A DNA stretch of 64,000 nucleotides from Nectonema munidae (GCA_030549495.1 JAUIRK010000875.1:124001-188000); one strand, 5' to 3'. Positions 35,279 through 47,323 are shown, counted from the first letter of the stretch. The notes: generated from the sequence alone by a model not told the origin. Translations and numbers: made by a program.

Positions 35279-35628
35279 TGCAGTGTTCTTAACATTTTTT
35301 CAGTCATGGACTCCTTTAAGATGTTCATGAAAGTTATGGATCCCCTAAAAGGAAATTTATTCATAAAAACAAGAATTTGTACTTTATTTTATTGACATGA
35401 ATTATTTGAACTACTCAAATAATGTCAAATACTGGTAGCAAAGTAAAATTTAATTAAATTCAAGGAGAAAAGACAAAAAAGCTAAAGACAAAGATGATAA
35501 AATTTAAAGCTTTACCTCTTGCTATTTACTCAAACTTTGAAAGTTAGCTTTTATTTCAGTTATTTTTACACGTACATATTGGCTGACTATTTTCACTCAT
35601 CTCAGTGGATCCCAAGTTAAAAACTTCT
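35279..35628. mobile_element. Probable hAT-type MITE
   Basis: The left end CAGTGTTCTTAACATTTT and the inverted right end CAGAAGTTTTTAACTTGGGA share CAG plus TTAAC spacing, and GGACTCC/GGATCCC words lie just inside each end. This is the style of hAT non-autonomous elements. Target duplication is not seen. Confidence 0.45.
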
Positions 35629-35939
35629 GAGTTCGGGCAATTGATAAAATTTAACCTAATTATTAACTGTGTAAACTAACAATAATGTTTTCGACAACTA
35701 TAAAAATAACCGAATCTAACAATCAAAAATTAAAAATGGAAGTAAAAAAGTTAGAGCTTATAAAAGGAAGCAGAATTATGCATTTTACTTACGAAACGAA
35801 ATGCATGATGATACGTTTTTGTATGAATTAGAAGACAAAATTGTAGTACAAAAAAAGGGAAACAAATTTAAATTGATGCTTTTTTATAAAAAAAAATTAT
35901 AATGTAATTATTTTACCAAATAAAATTTCCATATTTTAA

Positions 35940-36036
35940 TACTCCTTTACTTTCTACTTGGTTCGGATATAGTAAATTTTGGATATAATAAATTAAAACT
36001 AAAGATACAAATGAGTTATATCCGGTTTTCACTGTA
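35940..36036. mobile_element. pogo/Tigger-like fragment
   Basis: The right end inverted reads TACAGTGAAAACCGGATATA, and GGATATA words recur at GGTTCGGATATAG. This resembles Tc1/mariner-group ends like those at 9172. The left end is unclear. Confidence 0.4.
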
Positions 36037-36945
36037 TAAAAAAAGTTAAGGAGGTATAGGCGTGCCTTGAGTGTTTGAATTTGCTTCAATTTATAAATTA
36101 TACAGGATGAACTAAGGAACAACGATCAAATTAGGAGCGCTAAAAGTGCTCGGTTTATTTACAGTAGTATGCGGAGTAATCTTTTTTAACATGTGATTTT
36201 AAAACGATATTTATAAAAAAAATTTACGGCTGAATGAAACATCTATCATTAAATATATTATATAATTAAGACATATACAAGGTTCTTGTTCAGAAGCTCT
36301 GTGTTATAGAATTTTGGGCAAAAATATCAAGATTCTAAATTTTTGGAAAATATATTGACGAACTTTCACTCATAAGCCGAAAAATGCGGTACATAAAGTT
36401 TGTAGACGTAATCAAGCTAATTTACAAAATAACACACATATTTACTTAGTCAGATGTAGGCATTATTCTTTAAAATGGCAAAACTAGAAGCGCTGTTCGT
36501 TTCAAAGCGGAAATTAGTGCTCTCTTCTTCAAAACTCCCATTACATTTCCGTGGTAAATCTTAATAAAAGAGAGAGAAAGAGATGGTGCTTCAAAATTGA
36601 CCTCATCTACCTTTATCTGTTAAACGCAAACAGGAAAGCGCTTTTTTAACTTCCATTCAAGACAATAAAGTGAAGCTCACTCATAAAATATTTTCTCTTC
36701 AAAGGCAAAATTTTATGGTAAAAATAGGCCCATTACGATAAAGTAAATGGTCTTTAATCTCCTTTGCTGCACCAATTACTATATACCACTACATAACGAG
36801 AATAGAGTCTCTCCTGTTAAGTCACTTTAATCGCAATTAACACCTCAGGTGCAAACATCTCACGATTCACATCGACCCCCTTTGCAAACTTTGATCGCAA
36901 GCCTTCGAAGTGGAGGAGAAAGCATTCATTTCTCCATACCTCACG

Positions 36946-37095
36946 ATGACAACGCGTTTGTGCTATTTGCTCATGGTTTTGGCGAAGTGTGTTCACGCCC
37001 TCCAAAACAAAGAACTTGGTGCGTTTTTCAATCGAACACAAAGTTTTCACGAATTTCGAGATATTGCGATGTGCCGAGCTAACTGCCTGGATCAC
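36946..37095 (+). CDS. First coding exon of a Cys-rich/FN3 membrane protein (inferred)
   Basis: The ATG at 36946 opens 50 codons ending at a donor (GATCAC|GTATGC) in phase 0. The first residues (MTTRLCYLLMVLAKCVHALQ) look like a signal peptide. The mature part contains RDIAMCRANCLDH, a Cys pair, at its end. The frame is also open upstream to an ATG at 36910. The block is clearly richer in G+C than its neighbours. The next phase-0 exon with the same Cys-rich style begins at 47324, so the intron would be 10.2 kb and full of transposons. A small exon may be missing between them. The opposite-strand ORF at 36817-37143 is an alternative reading that I consider less likely. Confidence 0.5.
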
Positions 37096-37214
37096 GTATG
37101 CTATTTTTATCGTAAAATCACAGTAAAACGTAAAATACGACATGGTGGGGGAACAGAAATTTGGCCTTTATTCAGAGTTTTAATTGGCCTAGAATGCATT
37201 TATGCGTAAGCATT

Positions 37215-37660
37215 TGGGTTTACTCCCGGTTGTGAAATACCGGGACGTTTCCGGTACTAAAAATTTAGGAACCGTCTCGGAACCGAAAAGTATTCCCGGT
37301 TCCGAAAATAACTTAGTTGTAATTGATTTATTTCACTATGCAATTCTTTGCATAAAACTTTATTGCACTTCATTCATATAAAATCTTTTTTTCATTGACA
37401 TCTCATTTTAATGGTAAACGGAGAAAAGTGTGCAAACGACAAAAGAGTTTCTTTTTTTTTCTCTGATGCACAATTTTGTCGTTTGCACACTTTTCTCCTA
37501 GAACCATTTTAATGATAATGATATAGAAAGAAAAAGTGTACATCTGTTTATAATAAATCAAAAACGTCAATTGCATTGCATCTTTTTGCTGTATATATAT
37601 CTCTTTAAGGAAGCGTTTGGAACCGGGATTTCCCGGTTTTCTAAGTTTTTTTCGGTTTTT
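37215..37660. repeat. CCCGGT-rich repeat with an inserted inverted-repeat element
   Basis: TCCCGGTT, CCGGGAC and TTCCGGT words cluster at 37225-37312 and again at 37615-37640. This suggests the two sides of one element with hAT-like CCGGGA subterminal repeats. The inverted-repeat unit at 37414-37504 lies between them. Confidence 0.35.
37414..37504. mobile_element. 91-bp inverted-repeat element with 10-bp direct repeats
   Basis: The arms at 37420-37444 and 37474-37498 are a perfect 25-bp inverted repeat (GGAGAAAAGTGTGCAAACGA and on). Outer bases extend the similarity to GT...AC ends. The element is flanked by CATTTTAATG at 37404-37413 and 37505-37514. A 9-10 bp target duplication with long TIRs is typical of Mutator-like (MULE) elements. 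A MULE transposase relic lies at 55640. Confidence 0.65.
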
Positions 37661-37942
37661 GCAATATTTTCTCACAGAAATTTCAACGTGATCGATAACA
37701 TTATTGCAAATATAAGAATTCATGCAGAAATATTTCAATATTTCACTATTACAAACATGAAAAAATTTCCCATTTGAATTAATGTTCGTAAATACAAGGT
37801 CAAATCCGATGTTGCGGCAGAAGTCTTGTTCGTAAATCTGAATAGGACGTTTTCAATAGTCAAAAAATGGGATGACGACTTTGGACGAACTTGAGAGTTC
37901 ATCGTCTAATAGAGTTCCTCACAATAAGAGTTAGGTACTTTT

Positions 37943-39160
37943 CTGTTATCTCCCCCCCCCCCCTCTAAAAAAATTTTTTTAGTGAATCATTTACGTTTTT
38001 ACTGTTTCATCAACATTTTTCTGATTATTATATAATATCATTTAGAATTTTTTTAGAGTGGGAAGGAGATAACAGATATATAATTTCACTTTATATACAT
38101 ATATAATATATATTTTCGTTTTAAATTTTTATTTAATGTTGGAAAAACATAGAATGATACATGAAAATTGTAATATTACTTATCTAATGAGGAGCCCAAT
38201 AACAACTGATGTGTCTAAGTATTGTATAGAAAGGGTTTAAACCTTTAACTTTGATTTCCTCTCGCCACATGAACTCACACATATATGAATCTTATAGACT
38301 TCTATAAGTTCCGTTCTGTTTTTTATTTTTTTTCTTTGGCACTTCTCCACATTCGTTCAATATTTTGAGTGTGAACCACACTAGAAGGATCCACAAATTT
38401 TTTCGAATGATTAACAACTAAATGGTGATAATCATTGGTGGAAAATATATTTTTCTATGCATCCCATTCATCACTTATTATTATAGTTCTTTATTATTGG
38501 ATAAAGTGTTGTTGCTTTCCTGTCTGGGACAATAAACATAAAAATTTCTTTTGTCTCTCTGCAGATTCCACCAAAAACCCATTGTTGAGGAAGTATACGT
38601 CCAACATGTTTTTTCTTTTGGTGAACAAACTTTCATCTATTTCTACAGTCATGTGTCCTCCAATCAATCTAGGATTATCTAGAAGATGTTTGGCACATAT
38701 TTCTCTCAAATAGTTGTTCCAATCAACTACTGATTCGTGCGTTCACAAAATTTTATACTTGACATGTTGTGTGCCCAACAGTTTATAAAGAATGCTGCTT
38801 TCCGAAAAGGTAAACGAGAATTTTCGAACCAATTATTATTTGTTCTTACTCCTCTTTCTTCTCTACATGAACGAAATTTACACTGCCATCTATTTTGTTT
38901 TCCAACAGACAGTTTCATTATATGACCATTTCGGCATTTTCGTTCTTGAGGAAGAATTCCTTTCCATTGGAAAAAAGAAATGCTATAATTCTCATCATTA
39001 CATATTTGACTTCATCGTAAAAAAATCATTCTAAAAAACTAATGCTAATAATCGTCTACTAATGAAAATAGAAAATATTTGGCTGAAAATATTTTGCTCT
39101 TCCAATTTTAGAAAATATGCTCTGCTTTTTTAAAAAAAATTTTTAGAATGGGAGGGGGAG
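37943..39160 (-). mobile_element. Merlin-type DNA transposon remnant
   Basis: The left end (CTGTTATCTCCC..., TCTAAAAAAATTTTTTT) and the inverted right end (GCTCCCCCTCCCATTCTAAA) share a C-run, TCTAAAAA and a T-run. A second inverted copy of the left end lies at 38047-38075, so 37943-38075 may itself be a short Merlin MITE. The transposase between them is on the minus strand. Target duplications are not clear. Confidence 0.55.
38215..39005 (-). pseudogene. Merlin (IS1016/ISXO2-like) transposase
   Basis: The N-terminal region (WKGILPQERKC, CFWKCR-like words, WFENSRLPFRKAAFF, then an INCWAHNMSS helix) matches the DNA-binding start of IS1595/ISXO2-like proteins. The core has VEIDESLFTKRKNM (first Asp), TIIISDEWDA (second Asp) and VVHTQNIERMWRSAK (the Asn of the third motif). 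This DD[E/N] family moves Merlin elements in animals. Several frame changes and stops split the gene, and the family's usual FGG-type middle is decayed. Confidence 0.7.
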
Positions 39161-39239
39161 CAACTCATCCATTGCATTAAAAAATTAAAAAAACATATAT
39201 CAAACTTTTTATAAATAAAACATTTTTTATCAATTTTTT

Positions 39240-39312
39240 AATAGGGGCGTTAGAAAAGTTTTTGAAACTTTGGTGGGCGTTGGTCTGAAAAAGTTTGAGA
39301 AACACTGATATA
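39240..39312 (-). mobile_element. hAT-end fragment
   Basis: Inverted, the sequence reads CAGTGTTTCTCAAACTTTTT and on to a GGCGTTAGAAA-type stretch, in the style of Charlie-like hAT ends. No partner end was found. Confidence 0.4.
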
Positions 39313-39709
39313 CCCGAAAAATCTTAGCTCCGATTTAAATGATTTAACTAACTTTCCAACGTGTAATATTTGACTTAGAATGAAAAAATTAAAAAAAATC
39401 AAGTTAATTATACCACATTTATGGCATATTGCAGGGTTAATTAGAGAAAATCTAGTGTTACCCGCATATATTTTAAATCAACGCCAATTTTCTACAAATT
39501 CTTTTGTTATCTATACCTGAGATTTTTGATACTGGCTCACAGAGTGAGCGTATTTTTTCTCTATACTTGCTCATCGTTTCGAAATCCCTGCGATTCCAAT
39601 GTTCTAACTAAGTTGTTTTGTTTATGTTAGTTGAATGAATTGCAACATTTTAAATTATACATTAATTATTATTATTATTTTTTTAATATGCTATGAAAAT
39701 TAGCATGGC

Positions 39710-42504
39710 CAGGGTTGCCAGATTTCAAAAATAAAAAATGGGACACTTGTATGACAGAATAATGTTAAGTTTATTACTAATAAAAACTAATTATTATTAA
39801 ATTATTAATATAAATAATTTTAAACAAATGAATTTTTTGGTGACACACAAACTTGTTTTGATAAAATTGGGTTTAAACTTGACTAATTGTAACGCTAAAT
39901 ATTTATAAAATCTTATTGTATAGGTGTAATTTAATTTTGAAAAAAATTTGTACAACATGAATAAAAAAATGCATATTTTATTTGAAAGTAACTTAAAATA
40001 ACAAAAAAATTACAATGAATTATTTACTTGAATATCACTTATTATTTATGCTTCAATTATATTTTTTGAAGATTTTGCACTTTTTAATAAGGCTTTGTTT
40101 CCTAACACATACCAATAAAATTCTTTACAACTGAAATTAAAGTTCCATTTACATTGCAGGATAGCTTCTATAGAATCTACATCCAATTTGTTTCTCTCAT
40201 CAGTCCACTGAAATTTCATGAGTGAAAATAAACGTTCAACATTAACATTATGAGCTGGAATGCTGAATAAATATTCGCACAAAACCAACAATTCTGAGTA
40301 TTGTTCTTGAAATTCAATCTTCATGAGAATACAAACCCACGTTTCGTGGCATATTTTCATTTTCCACTCATAAGTTTTGACTTCAATCTCTTCAGCAAGA
40401 AATATTTTGAAGACGGATCACTGATAAAAAAGTTTGTTGTCATCAATTATTATACCTTTGTTTTTCAACACTAGACAGGATGATTGCACTTGTTCCCATG
40501 TTGGAATAGTATTTAATAAAATCCATGAAAAACTTTCAAAATGTTTAATAGATGAAACCCATTTAATAAGATAGTTGTAACAAATGGCATAATAATTATT
40601 GACTTCATACAGAAATTTTATTTTATCATGTGATGAGACATTTTCATTGTTGATACAACTCTTTACAGAAAGAGGAACAAATTTTCATCCATTCTTTCTC
40701 TCATAACTTAATAAGATTTCATTCAGGCAACCGAGAACTTCAATAACACTGTTATTTCTTTTTTCAATTTTCATAATTCTACTGCTGAAAACAAAATCAA
40801 GACTATGAACAAAATAAAGGTAAGCTTCACTAAGAGGATTATTGAAAAATTCTAGAATAATTTTAGGTGCCATTTGTTCAGAAAAGAAATAAGATTTAAG
40901 GGCTTCAAATAATTTTATGATTCTTTCAACTGCTTTATTCAGAGAAAGCCAACGAGTTTTAGAATGTGAAAGAAGTGAGGAATACAAACTTACAAAAATC
41001 CTTAAGTTTTTCAGTTCTAACAGTATAGATAATGAAGTATGAAAAATTTTTTAACAACAATTACTTCAATGTCAACCGATAAAACACCAGTCGCAGTATG
41101 AGCAGCATTGTGTAGAATATGTGCTGGGCATCCAATACCTTCTATTGATTGATTCATGCTTTCTTTCAGTTTTGCAAACACATTATTTGTGCCTTTGCGT
41201 AAACATCCACCAAAATTTGTATTAGTATTGTCTCCACAAAAAGCTATCCATTTTTTCATATCTAGTCCTGACTCGAAAAGACTTTCTTTGCAAAATGTAG
41301 TTATTGTGTCCGAAGTCTCATTCGGTAAACATTTTACTCTTAGCAACTTTATCGTAAGACCAACATCACGAGAAAAATATTGTACAATCAACGGAAATAC
41401 TTTTTCAGCATTATGATTGCTTGCATCGGTAGATATGCCCAAAAAAGAAGAATTATTTATATTTTTCACAATTTCGGTAATAGAATGTGGTGCCAAAACG
41501 TTTTTGATAATTGCAGTGCATTTTGTTCTACCATTTGAAAATTTGGTTGCAATTTTGGAGTCTGCAAACAACATTGGTAGGATTACATTGGTACAGTCGT
41601 TTGAACTGAAAGACATGTGGTGACGAACAGTATGAAAAGCCATGACTATTTCTGCCGCTATTATTTTATTTTCGTCATCTGTGTTTTTTTTAATTAAAAA
41701 GTCTGTTATTGTACTGCACTCTTTTGATGTTGAAGATATATAACGTTTGTGTTTTTCGGATCCGATGTGCTTCTTGATGTCATTTTGTCCACCATGTTCA
41801 ATACTAAATGTGCAGTTACATAAATCACATTTGGCTTCAAAACAGCTTGTTGCGCGCTTGACAAAAGACCATTCGCTGGAATATTCATCACGAAATTTAC
41901 ACTTACGTTTAAGCATTTTAAAACAGATTAGTAAAAATCTAAAAAAACAAAAAAGGATGTAAGAAAACAAAAAAGAATGTAAGAATACAAAAAATGAGAA
42001 TAAATATCGTGATATTCACTTGATTGAATGTACATATTCGAGTATACGCTCCTATATAAAGCATATAAAAAAGTTATACATAGACTTTTACTGATTACTA
42101 ATTAATCTTTTAATAATTACTCTTGTAAACATGACATACTAACTAATCAATGTACATATATACATACATGTATAATAAAGTTTTAATTCACACTTTTTTT
42201 GGTTTATTATAAAAAAAATGAAGTTTGAAACCATATCAAAATGTAGTTACTAGACTTACCTGCTTATATTTAATATTTCACATATGTAATTTCGATTTTT
42301 TTTAATAAATATCTTTTTTCATATCTATAAAAAATGATATAATAAAAAAATTAAGTTTAAAACTAAAAATTTCATAATTCTAGTTTTTTTCAATGGAGGC
42401 TAAAATCGGGACAAATGGTGTCCCCTAGTTGTGCATTCGGGACGCGGGACAAAATAACATAAATCGGGACAAGTCCCGAAAAATCGGGACGTATGGCAAC
42501 CCTA
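39710..42504 (-). mobile_element. 2.8 kb hAT transposon with TIRs and target duplication
   Basis: The left end CAGGGTTGCCAGA and the inverted right end TAGGGTTGCCATA are flanked by AGCATGGC (39702-39709) and AGCATGGG (42505-42512), 7 of 8 matching, the 8-bp duplication expected of hAT. CGGGAC words repeat several times just inside the right end. The transposase fills the middle on the minus strand. The intact ends and duplication suggest moderate age. Confidence 0.85.
40046..41916 (-). pseudogene. hAT transposase with BED-like zinc finger
   Basis: The ATG at 41916 starts MLKRKCKFRDEYSSEW. A BED-like finger follows (AKCDLCNCTFSIEHGG, then HIGSEKHKR). The catalytic core has FLGISTDASNHN (first Asp region), FCGDNTNTNFGG and GIGCPAHILHNAA, then KTRWLSLNKAVERI. 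The C-terminal dimerisation region has LCEYLFSIPAHNVNVERLFS. This is the order in ZMYM/KIAA1586-like hAT proteins. The frame breaks near 41000-41060 and two in-frame stops lie near 40686 and 40421, so it is dead, but the copy is otherwise nearly complete. Confidence 0.8.
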
Positions 42505-42800
42505 AGCATGGGTCATTTTCAACCCATTGGACTTTTTAGGTTAGTGAAATCCTCGCTTTTCCAGGGTTGGCAGTGATTTTCAATTTTCATCTCCCCACAT
42601 AATACATAAACTCATATTTTATATAAATTTGATTTTGCCTTTTATCGGAATTTTTTTTATTGTTAATTTTCTTTTAAACTTTATGAGTTCTAGTTTTTGA
42701 GTTAATGATATAATTGTATTTCTCTTTTTAAGAACTTTTACTTCTGGTTTCACTATTCTATAACAGCTTTCAGATCTCCATTGTTAGTTCTTCCTATTTG

Positions 42801-42908
42801 ATGGTACCGTGGTACCGTAGGGTGTTTTCATCGAAAAGGCACAATTGTGCCGCTTGTATCGAACCAACCATACTCACGCCCCTTGAGCCAACCATACTCA
42901 CGCCCCTT
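42801..42908 (-). mobile_element. Rearranged SINE (TTACC-tailed family)
   Basis: On the minus strand the head word GGGGCGTGAGTATGGTTGG occurs twice in tandem. It joins directly to the body end (GATGAAAACACCCTACGG) and a GGTACCACGGTACC tail. The middle with the B box is deleted. Confidence 0.6.
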
Positions 42909-44395
42909 CTCTTCCTATTTGATAACCATTTAAAAATGTATCCATTATTTAAAAATGTTATAATTATAAATATTTAATATTTATATTATAACTATATTTT
43001 TTAACTTTTTTTTTAATTTTAATAACTATATATTTTTTTTATATTATAATTGTTATTATATAAATATTTAAAAATGTTATGATTTTTAATTATTTTAAGA
43101 TATTATTTATCGGGTGTGACTTTTTACGGAAGTTAAGTTAAATTTTGTCAAAACTTTCAAAATCTCCTTTTTTCGAATAATTTAAATACTTTCAACGTTT
43201 TTTTAGAATGATAACTTTTTTTATTTCATATCCAATTTTTAATTCCAAATAGTTAAAAACATTGAATAAAATAGCATTATCTTTAGTTTGTTTAAAAAAA
43301 TTAATAGGTTCTTGAAAAGTTTTAAGAAGAACTCATAATAATAAATCAATAAAAAGAATATTTTTTATTTTTTTATTATAAATAATTAAAAAAAAATTGA
43401 AATACATCGCTTTTTTTAATGTTTGAAAAAAAAATTAAATTTCGTAAAGTTTTGAAAAGATTTCAGTATATTTCGAAAAAAAGTCACATTCAAATTTATC
43501 CGTTAAAAAATATTATTATATTCAAATTAGCGAGAAAAAAAGTTACAAATTAAAAGATTAAAAAAAGAACTAAAATTTATTACTTTAGCAACAACGTCCC
43601 GCATCAGAAGTGATTACATTCATATCGAAAGATGATGATTGTCACACCAAAAAAAATACAGAAACGAAAATTATATTTGATTGAAAATATGAAAAATATA
43701 TAAATGAAAATGTAAAAAAGTTTAAAACACAAAAATTACGTTAATCAAAAAATTTAAAATACAAATGGAAAAAGTTGAGAGTACAAAGTCCACGTTTTGA
43801 AATATTTAATTCTTTTGTTTTATATTCTTTGAAATAAACACGAATTTGATTTCGACCAGTCTTTATCAAGTCAAAATGAATTAAAAATTATGTTCAGAGT
43901 AAAAAAGTGTAGTTAGAAAATTTTTTTTTATGAAATTTCATTTTTGCTGGGTATCTGACTATTTTAAAAATATCTTACTACATCCAATAAAATTTGAAAC
44001 TTTAATATTCTAGATTAGTGAGAAGTTAAAGAGACCAACTTGTTTGAAAATGCCGGATTGTCACATGGTAACAAATTAATTATATTTTTTTCACAACGAC
44101 ATTTTTAAGCATGTTAAATAACCTTTTTTTCGATTTTAGCAATATATGGTAAGTTTAGGGAAGGGATTAACTCGCGGATAATAATCATTTATTTCAATTT
44201 TTTACATTCAGCCTCTTTCATATAACTATTTTCTCTCTTATAATTCTCATATTCAACTTTTTCGCGCGATTCTTAACATTTTAACAGTGAATTTGTTAGT
44301 TACGCAATTTTAAATGCAAAAGAATAAGCCAATCTTATCCTGACTACGTTTATCTTGGGGCAAAACAAGATTTAAACACAACTCTCCTTTTCGTA
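42909..44395. other. Very AT-rich DNA without supported genes
   Basis: Long A/T runs with dense stops. The middle (43560-44200) has slightly more mixed composition but no exon or element ends. Confidence 0.35.
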
Positions 44396-45760
44396 GTGTG
44401 ATAATGGATGCTATAATCTTAAAAAGGAGACAAGAAACTGCTATCAAACTACAGACCTATTTCCGTGAACTCTACAGTGTTCAAAGTTTTTGAGACAATT
44501 ATCAAAAATGGCACATCTTATAAATAACAAACTCATATCAACCGATCAACATGGTTTCCTTCTCAAAAAATCGACTGTATCTAACTTAATCCAATTTTTC
44601 AATGAATTAACTCTATATCAATGAATAAAAGTAGAACTATTAGTGTACTCTATCTAGACTTCTAAAAAGCCTTTGGTAGTGATTCCTCATAATAGCCTTA
44701 TCTTAAAAGTAGGATCTTTTGGGATTGTTGGAAACCTTCATCTTAGCTTAAAGACCGCATTTTAAATAGGAAACATTTAGTGGGTTTAAATGGACTTACA
44801 TCAAGTAATGCTGTAATTTTTAGTGGAATACCACAAGGTTTGGTATCAGGGTCTTTGTTTTTCATAATTTTTACCAACGAGTTACAAATGATTTAACTTC
44901 TTACGTGAAAGTTTTCGCAGATGACATCAAAATATTCAATATTTCGGATGTAAGATCAGATGTATCTTTACAGAAAGGTTTATATACTCCTTGCACAGTG
45001 GGATTTGGGCTTTCATTTAAACAAGTTAAATCTAATAATGATGCTTTCTTCTCCAGGGGTATGACTCTATTCAAAGTTGAAAAACGGAATTACCTAAGAT
45101 TGATATAATCGATTCAAAGTTTAATTTGAATACACATGTTTCAACTGTTGTGAGAAAATAGAATATTCTACTCTTCATATGTTCAAAAACAGCTTTGTAT
45201 TATCCAATTTTGATGTTGGTGTCAATCTTTTCAAGTTTCTGGAAAGACCCATTCTTGAATACGGAAACGTGATTAATGGTAGTGATTTTGTAAGTAATGT
45301 GAAGAAAATTGGAAAAGTTGAAAAGAATTTTACTAAAAGTTTACATGATATGAGAAATGTTCCATACTCACAAAGAATGAGATTATGAAACTTTGCCTTT
45401 ACTTTACTATACAATAAAAAGAAATGAAATGAAGATCACCATCTTCAACCTTATAAAGAAGAATATAATTATAAAAGAAAATGTTTTACCTGAGTCCTCA
45501 GCAAGAATCTCCAGATCGCATTCTTATAAGTCCAAATCTGAACGTTTTCAAAACAATTACTGCCAGACTTACCTAACACAAAGAGAGATGATTGGAATTC
45601 TTTGCCTGGAGAAGTAGTTAATTCTCTCACATTCAATGATTTCAAGAACAAGCTTGATATATTTTGCTAGGCTAGAAGATTTTATTTCATTACTTAATAG
45701 TTTTAAGATGCAAATTTTACTGGCATTGACCTATATTTTGCTTAAATAAATATGTTATGT
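44396..45760 (+). pseudogene. CR1-like LINE, reverse transcriptase and 3' end
   Basis: Frames on the plus strand give SNYRPISVNSTVFKVFE, VLYLDF-KAF (motif A), SGIPQGLVSGSLFF (motif B), KVFADDIKIFNI (motif C, FADD at 44914-44925), a thumb part (FVLSNFDVGVNLFK, RPILEYGNVI, HDMRNVPYSQRM) and the typical C-terminal words around LPGEVVNSLTFNDFK. AATAAA follows near 45750. This is the order of CR1/L2-type reverse transcriptases. Endonuclease and ORF1 are absent (5'-truncated), and frameshifts and stops are frequent. Confidence 0.7.
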
Positions 45761-46039
45761 AATGGATACTATAATTTTCGTAAATTGTAATTATGCATTC
45801 TCAAATTTTAGTGATAAAAAAATTAAAATCACTTCTCTCACGGATTTTCATCCCGAATATTTTTCTTCTTGGTTTCTTTTCATTTTCCCGTTAATCTCAA
45901 TGTTTGGACTAAGTTTTGACGAACATAATGCCAACAACCGTAAGTCAAGACAAAATACCGACAACTTGCGGAGTGTGATTAAATAGTGAAGGAAAAATAA
46001 TCAATAGTTAATAGTTAGCTAAAAACAGCTTTGTCTTCG

Positions 46040-46256
46040 CTTCAAAGGAATCCCAAAAGGATTTAGAAGAATCCCGGTTTTCCATTGATTGATCTTATAT
46101 GAAAGGAGTTGTGAAATACTTAGCTTCAAATAAGATTGTTTAATTCTTTTTTAATATTAAAATTCATTTTTTATTTTCAAAATACAAAATTTTGTTCTTG
46201 ACTTTTTACGATACCATTTTGGTACAGGTTTGATAGTGCAAAAATCTGGCAAACCC
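46040..46256. mobile_element. hAT-type MITE, second copy of the 9057 family
   Basis: AGAAGAATCCCGGTTTTCC, TTGACTTTTTACGATACC and AAATCTGGCAAACCC match the outer parts of 9057-9409, without the pogo-type insert. Its right end GGCAAACCC mirrors the GGGTTGCC-type left end. Confidence 0.45.
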
Positions 46257-46334
46257 AATATATAATGATCAATTAATTCAGTTCAAAAGTCCAGGCAATG
46301 GTATCAAACTCAAATCACTAGCGAGCTGGTTTTC

Positions 46335-46675
46335 ATATATCTGACTTATCATTTGACTTTAGATCAGATGGAGAAGTTGTTCTGCCTCTTGGTAAAACTA
46401 CAAGAAGAGTAGAAGGAAAAAATATCATTTAGTTCCTTTTCCGCATATTGTAAACGCATATAATCTTGGAATGAGTGGTGTAGATATTATGGATAGAGCT
46501 CTTGCTGACCTTCGGCCAAGCATATTTGGCAAAAAATAGTATTGGAACTTGATTATTAATGCCATCAATATTTCTGTTGTTTATACTTGGAATTTTTTTC
46601 CTCTTATACATTCTACAAACAAACGACAAAAGTTTCAGATTAGCTCTTGTAGAATGTTTTTTGAAACGTGAAAGT
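46335..46675 (+). pseudogene. piggyBac-type transposase fragment
   Basis: A plus-strand frame reads HISDLSFDFRSDGEVVLPLG, then after a frame change HLVPFPHIVNAYNLGMSGVD, IMDRALADLRPSIFGKK, a stop where a Trp is expected, and YWNLIINAINISVVYTW. The YN-x2-M-x-GVD-x-MD block and the KK(W)YW block followed by a hydrophobic helix are hallmarks of piggyBac (DDE_Tnp_1_7) transposases. GVD holds a conserved Asp. The N-terminal half is missing. TTAA ends could not be assigned. The ORF at 46429-46791 on the minus strand is its shadow. Confidence 0.65.
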
Positions 46676-47323
46676 TCAATAAATCTTGAGTCAAGTCCTG
46701 GACCAAATTCTTTGATCTCTAATTGAGTAAGAAGAGGTAATGTCAACCATAGACCCATTTCTATAACGCCAAGAAAATGCGTAGTTTGCAAAAAAAGTGC
46801 TCAAATTCAATGTTGCAAATGTTTAAAGACTCTTCAACAGTTAAACTTGTTTCCAAAAATATAATGAATGAATTTTTGATATCATTTAAACCCAATGTAC
46901 ACAACATATGTAGACTTGTAAAAAAACAAATTTATTTTAGAATTTTTATTTGAATTTTTTAAAAAATAATTGAAAAGTTGTATTCAAATTTTTGACTTGT
47001 TATATATCTTTTTTCATCACTTGGGTTGATGCATCGATATAAACAAGTTGACAAAACTTTATTCTAAACAAAAAAAAGTAAAATTTTAATGAATGATGGA
47101 GACGAAAGAAATGTCGATCACTCCTTCGCAAATAAATTTATTTTTTGCAAATATTTGCATAGATAATATTTTGAACTTAAAAAAATGTATTTTATTATTT
47201 TTAAAAATAAGAGACGGAAATGAACTCACACTTTTTAATTGATCTAATTGCGATTTCGCTCTAGTTACTATCATTGGATGAAAATTATTGTCGTTATTTT
47301 GAAATTGAGTATACATCTTTTAG

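Noticed and set aside
36817-37143. Minus-strand ORF of 108 codons
   Set aside because: It overlaps the plus-strand exon with a signal peptide and good donor, whose phase fits the exons at 47324 onward. I prefer that model.
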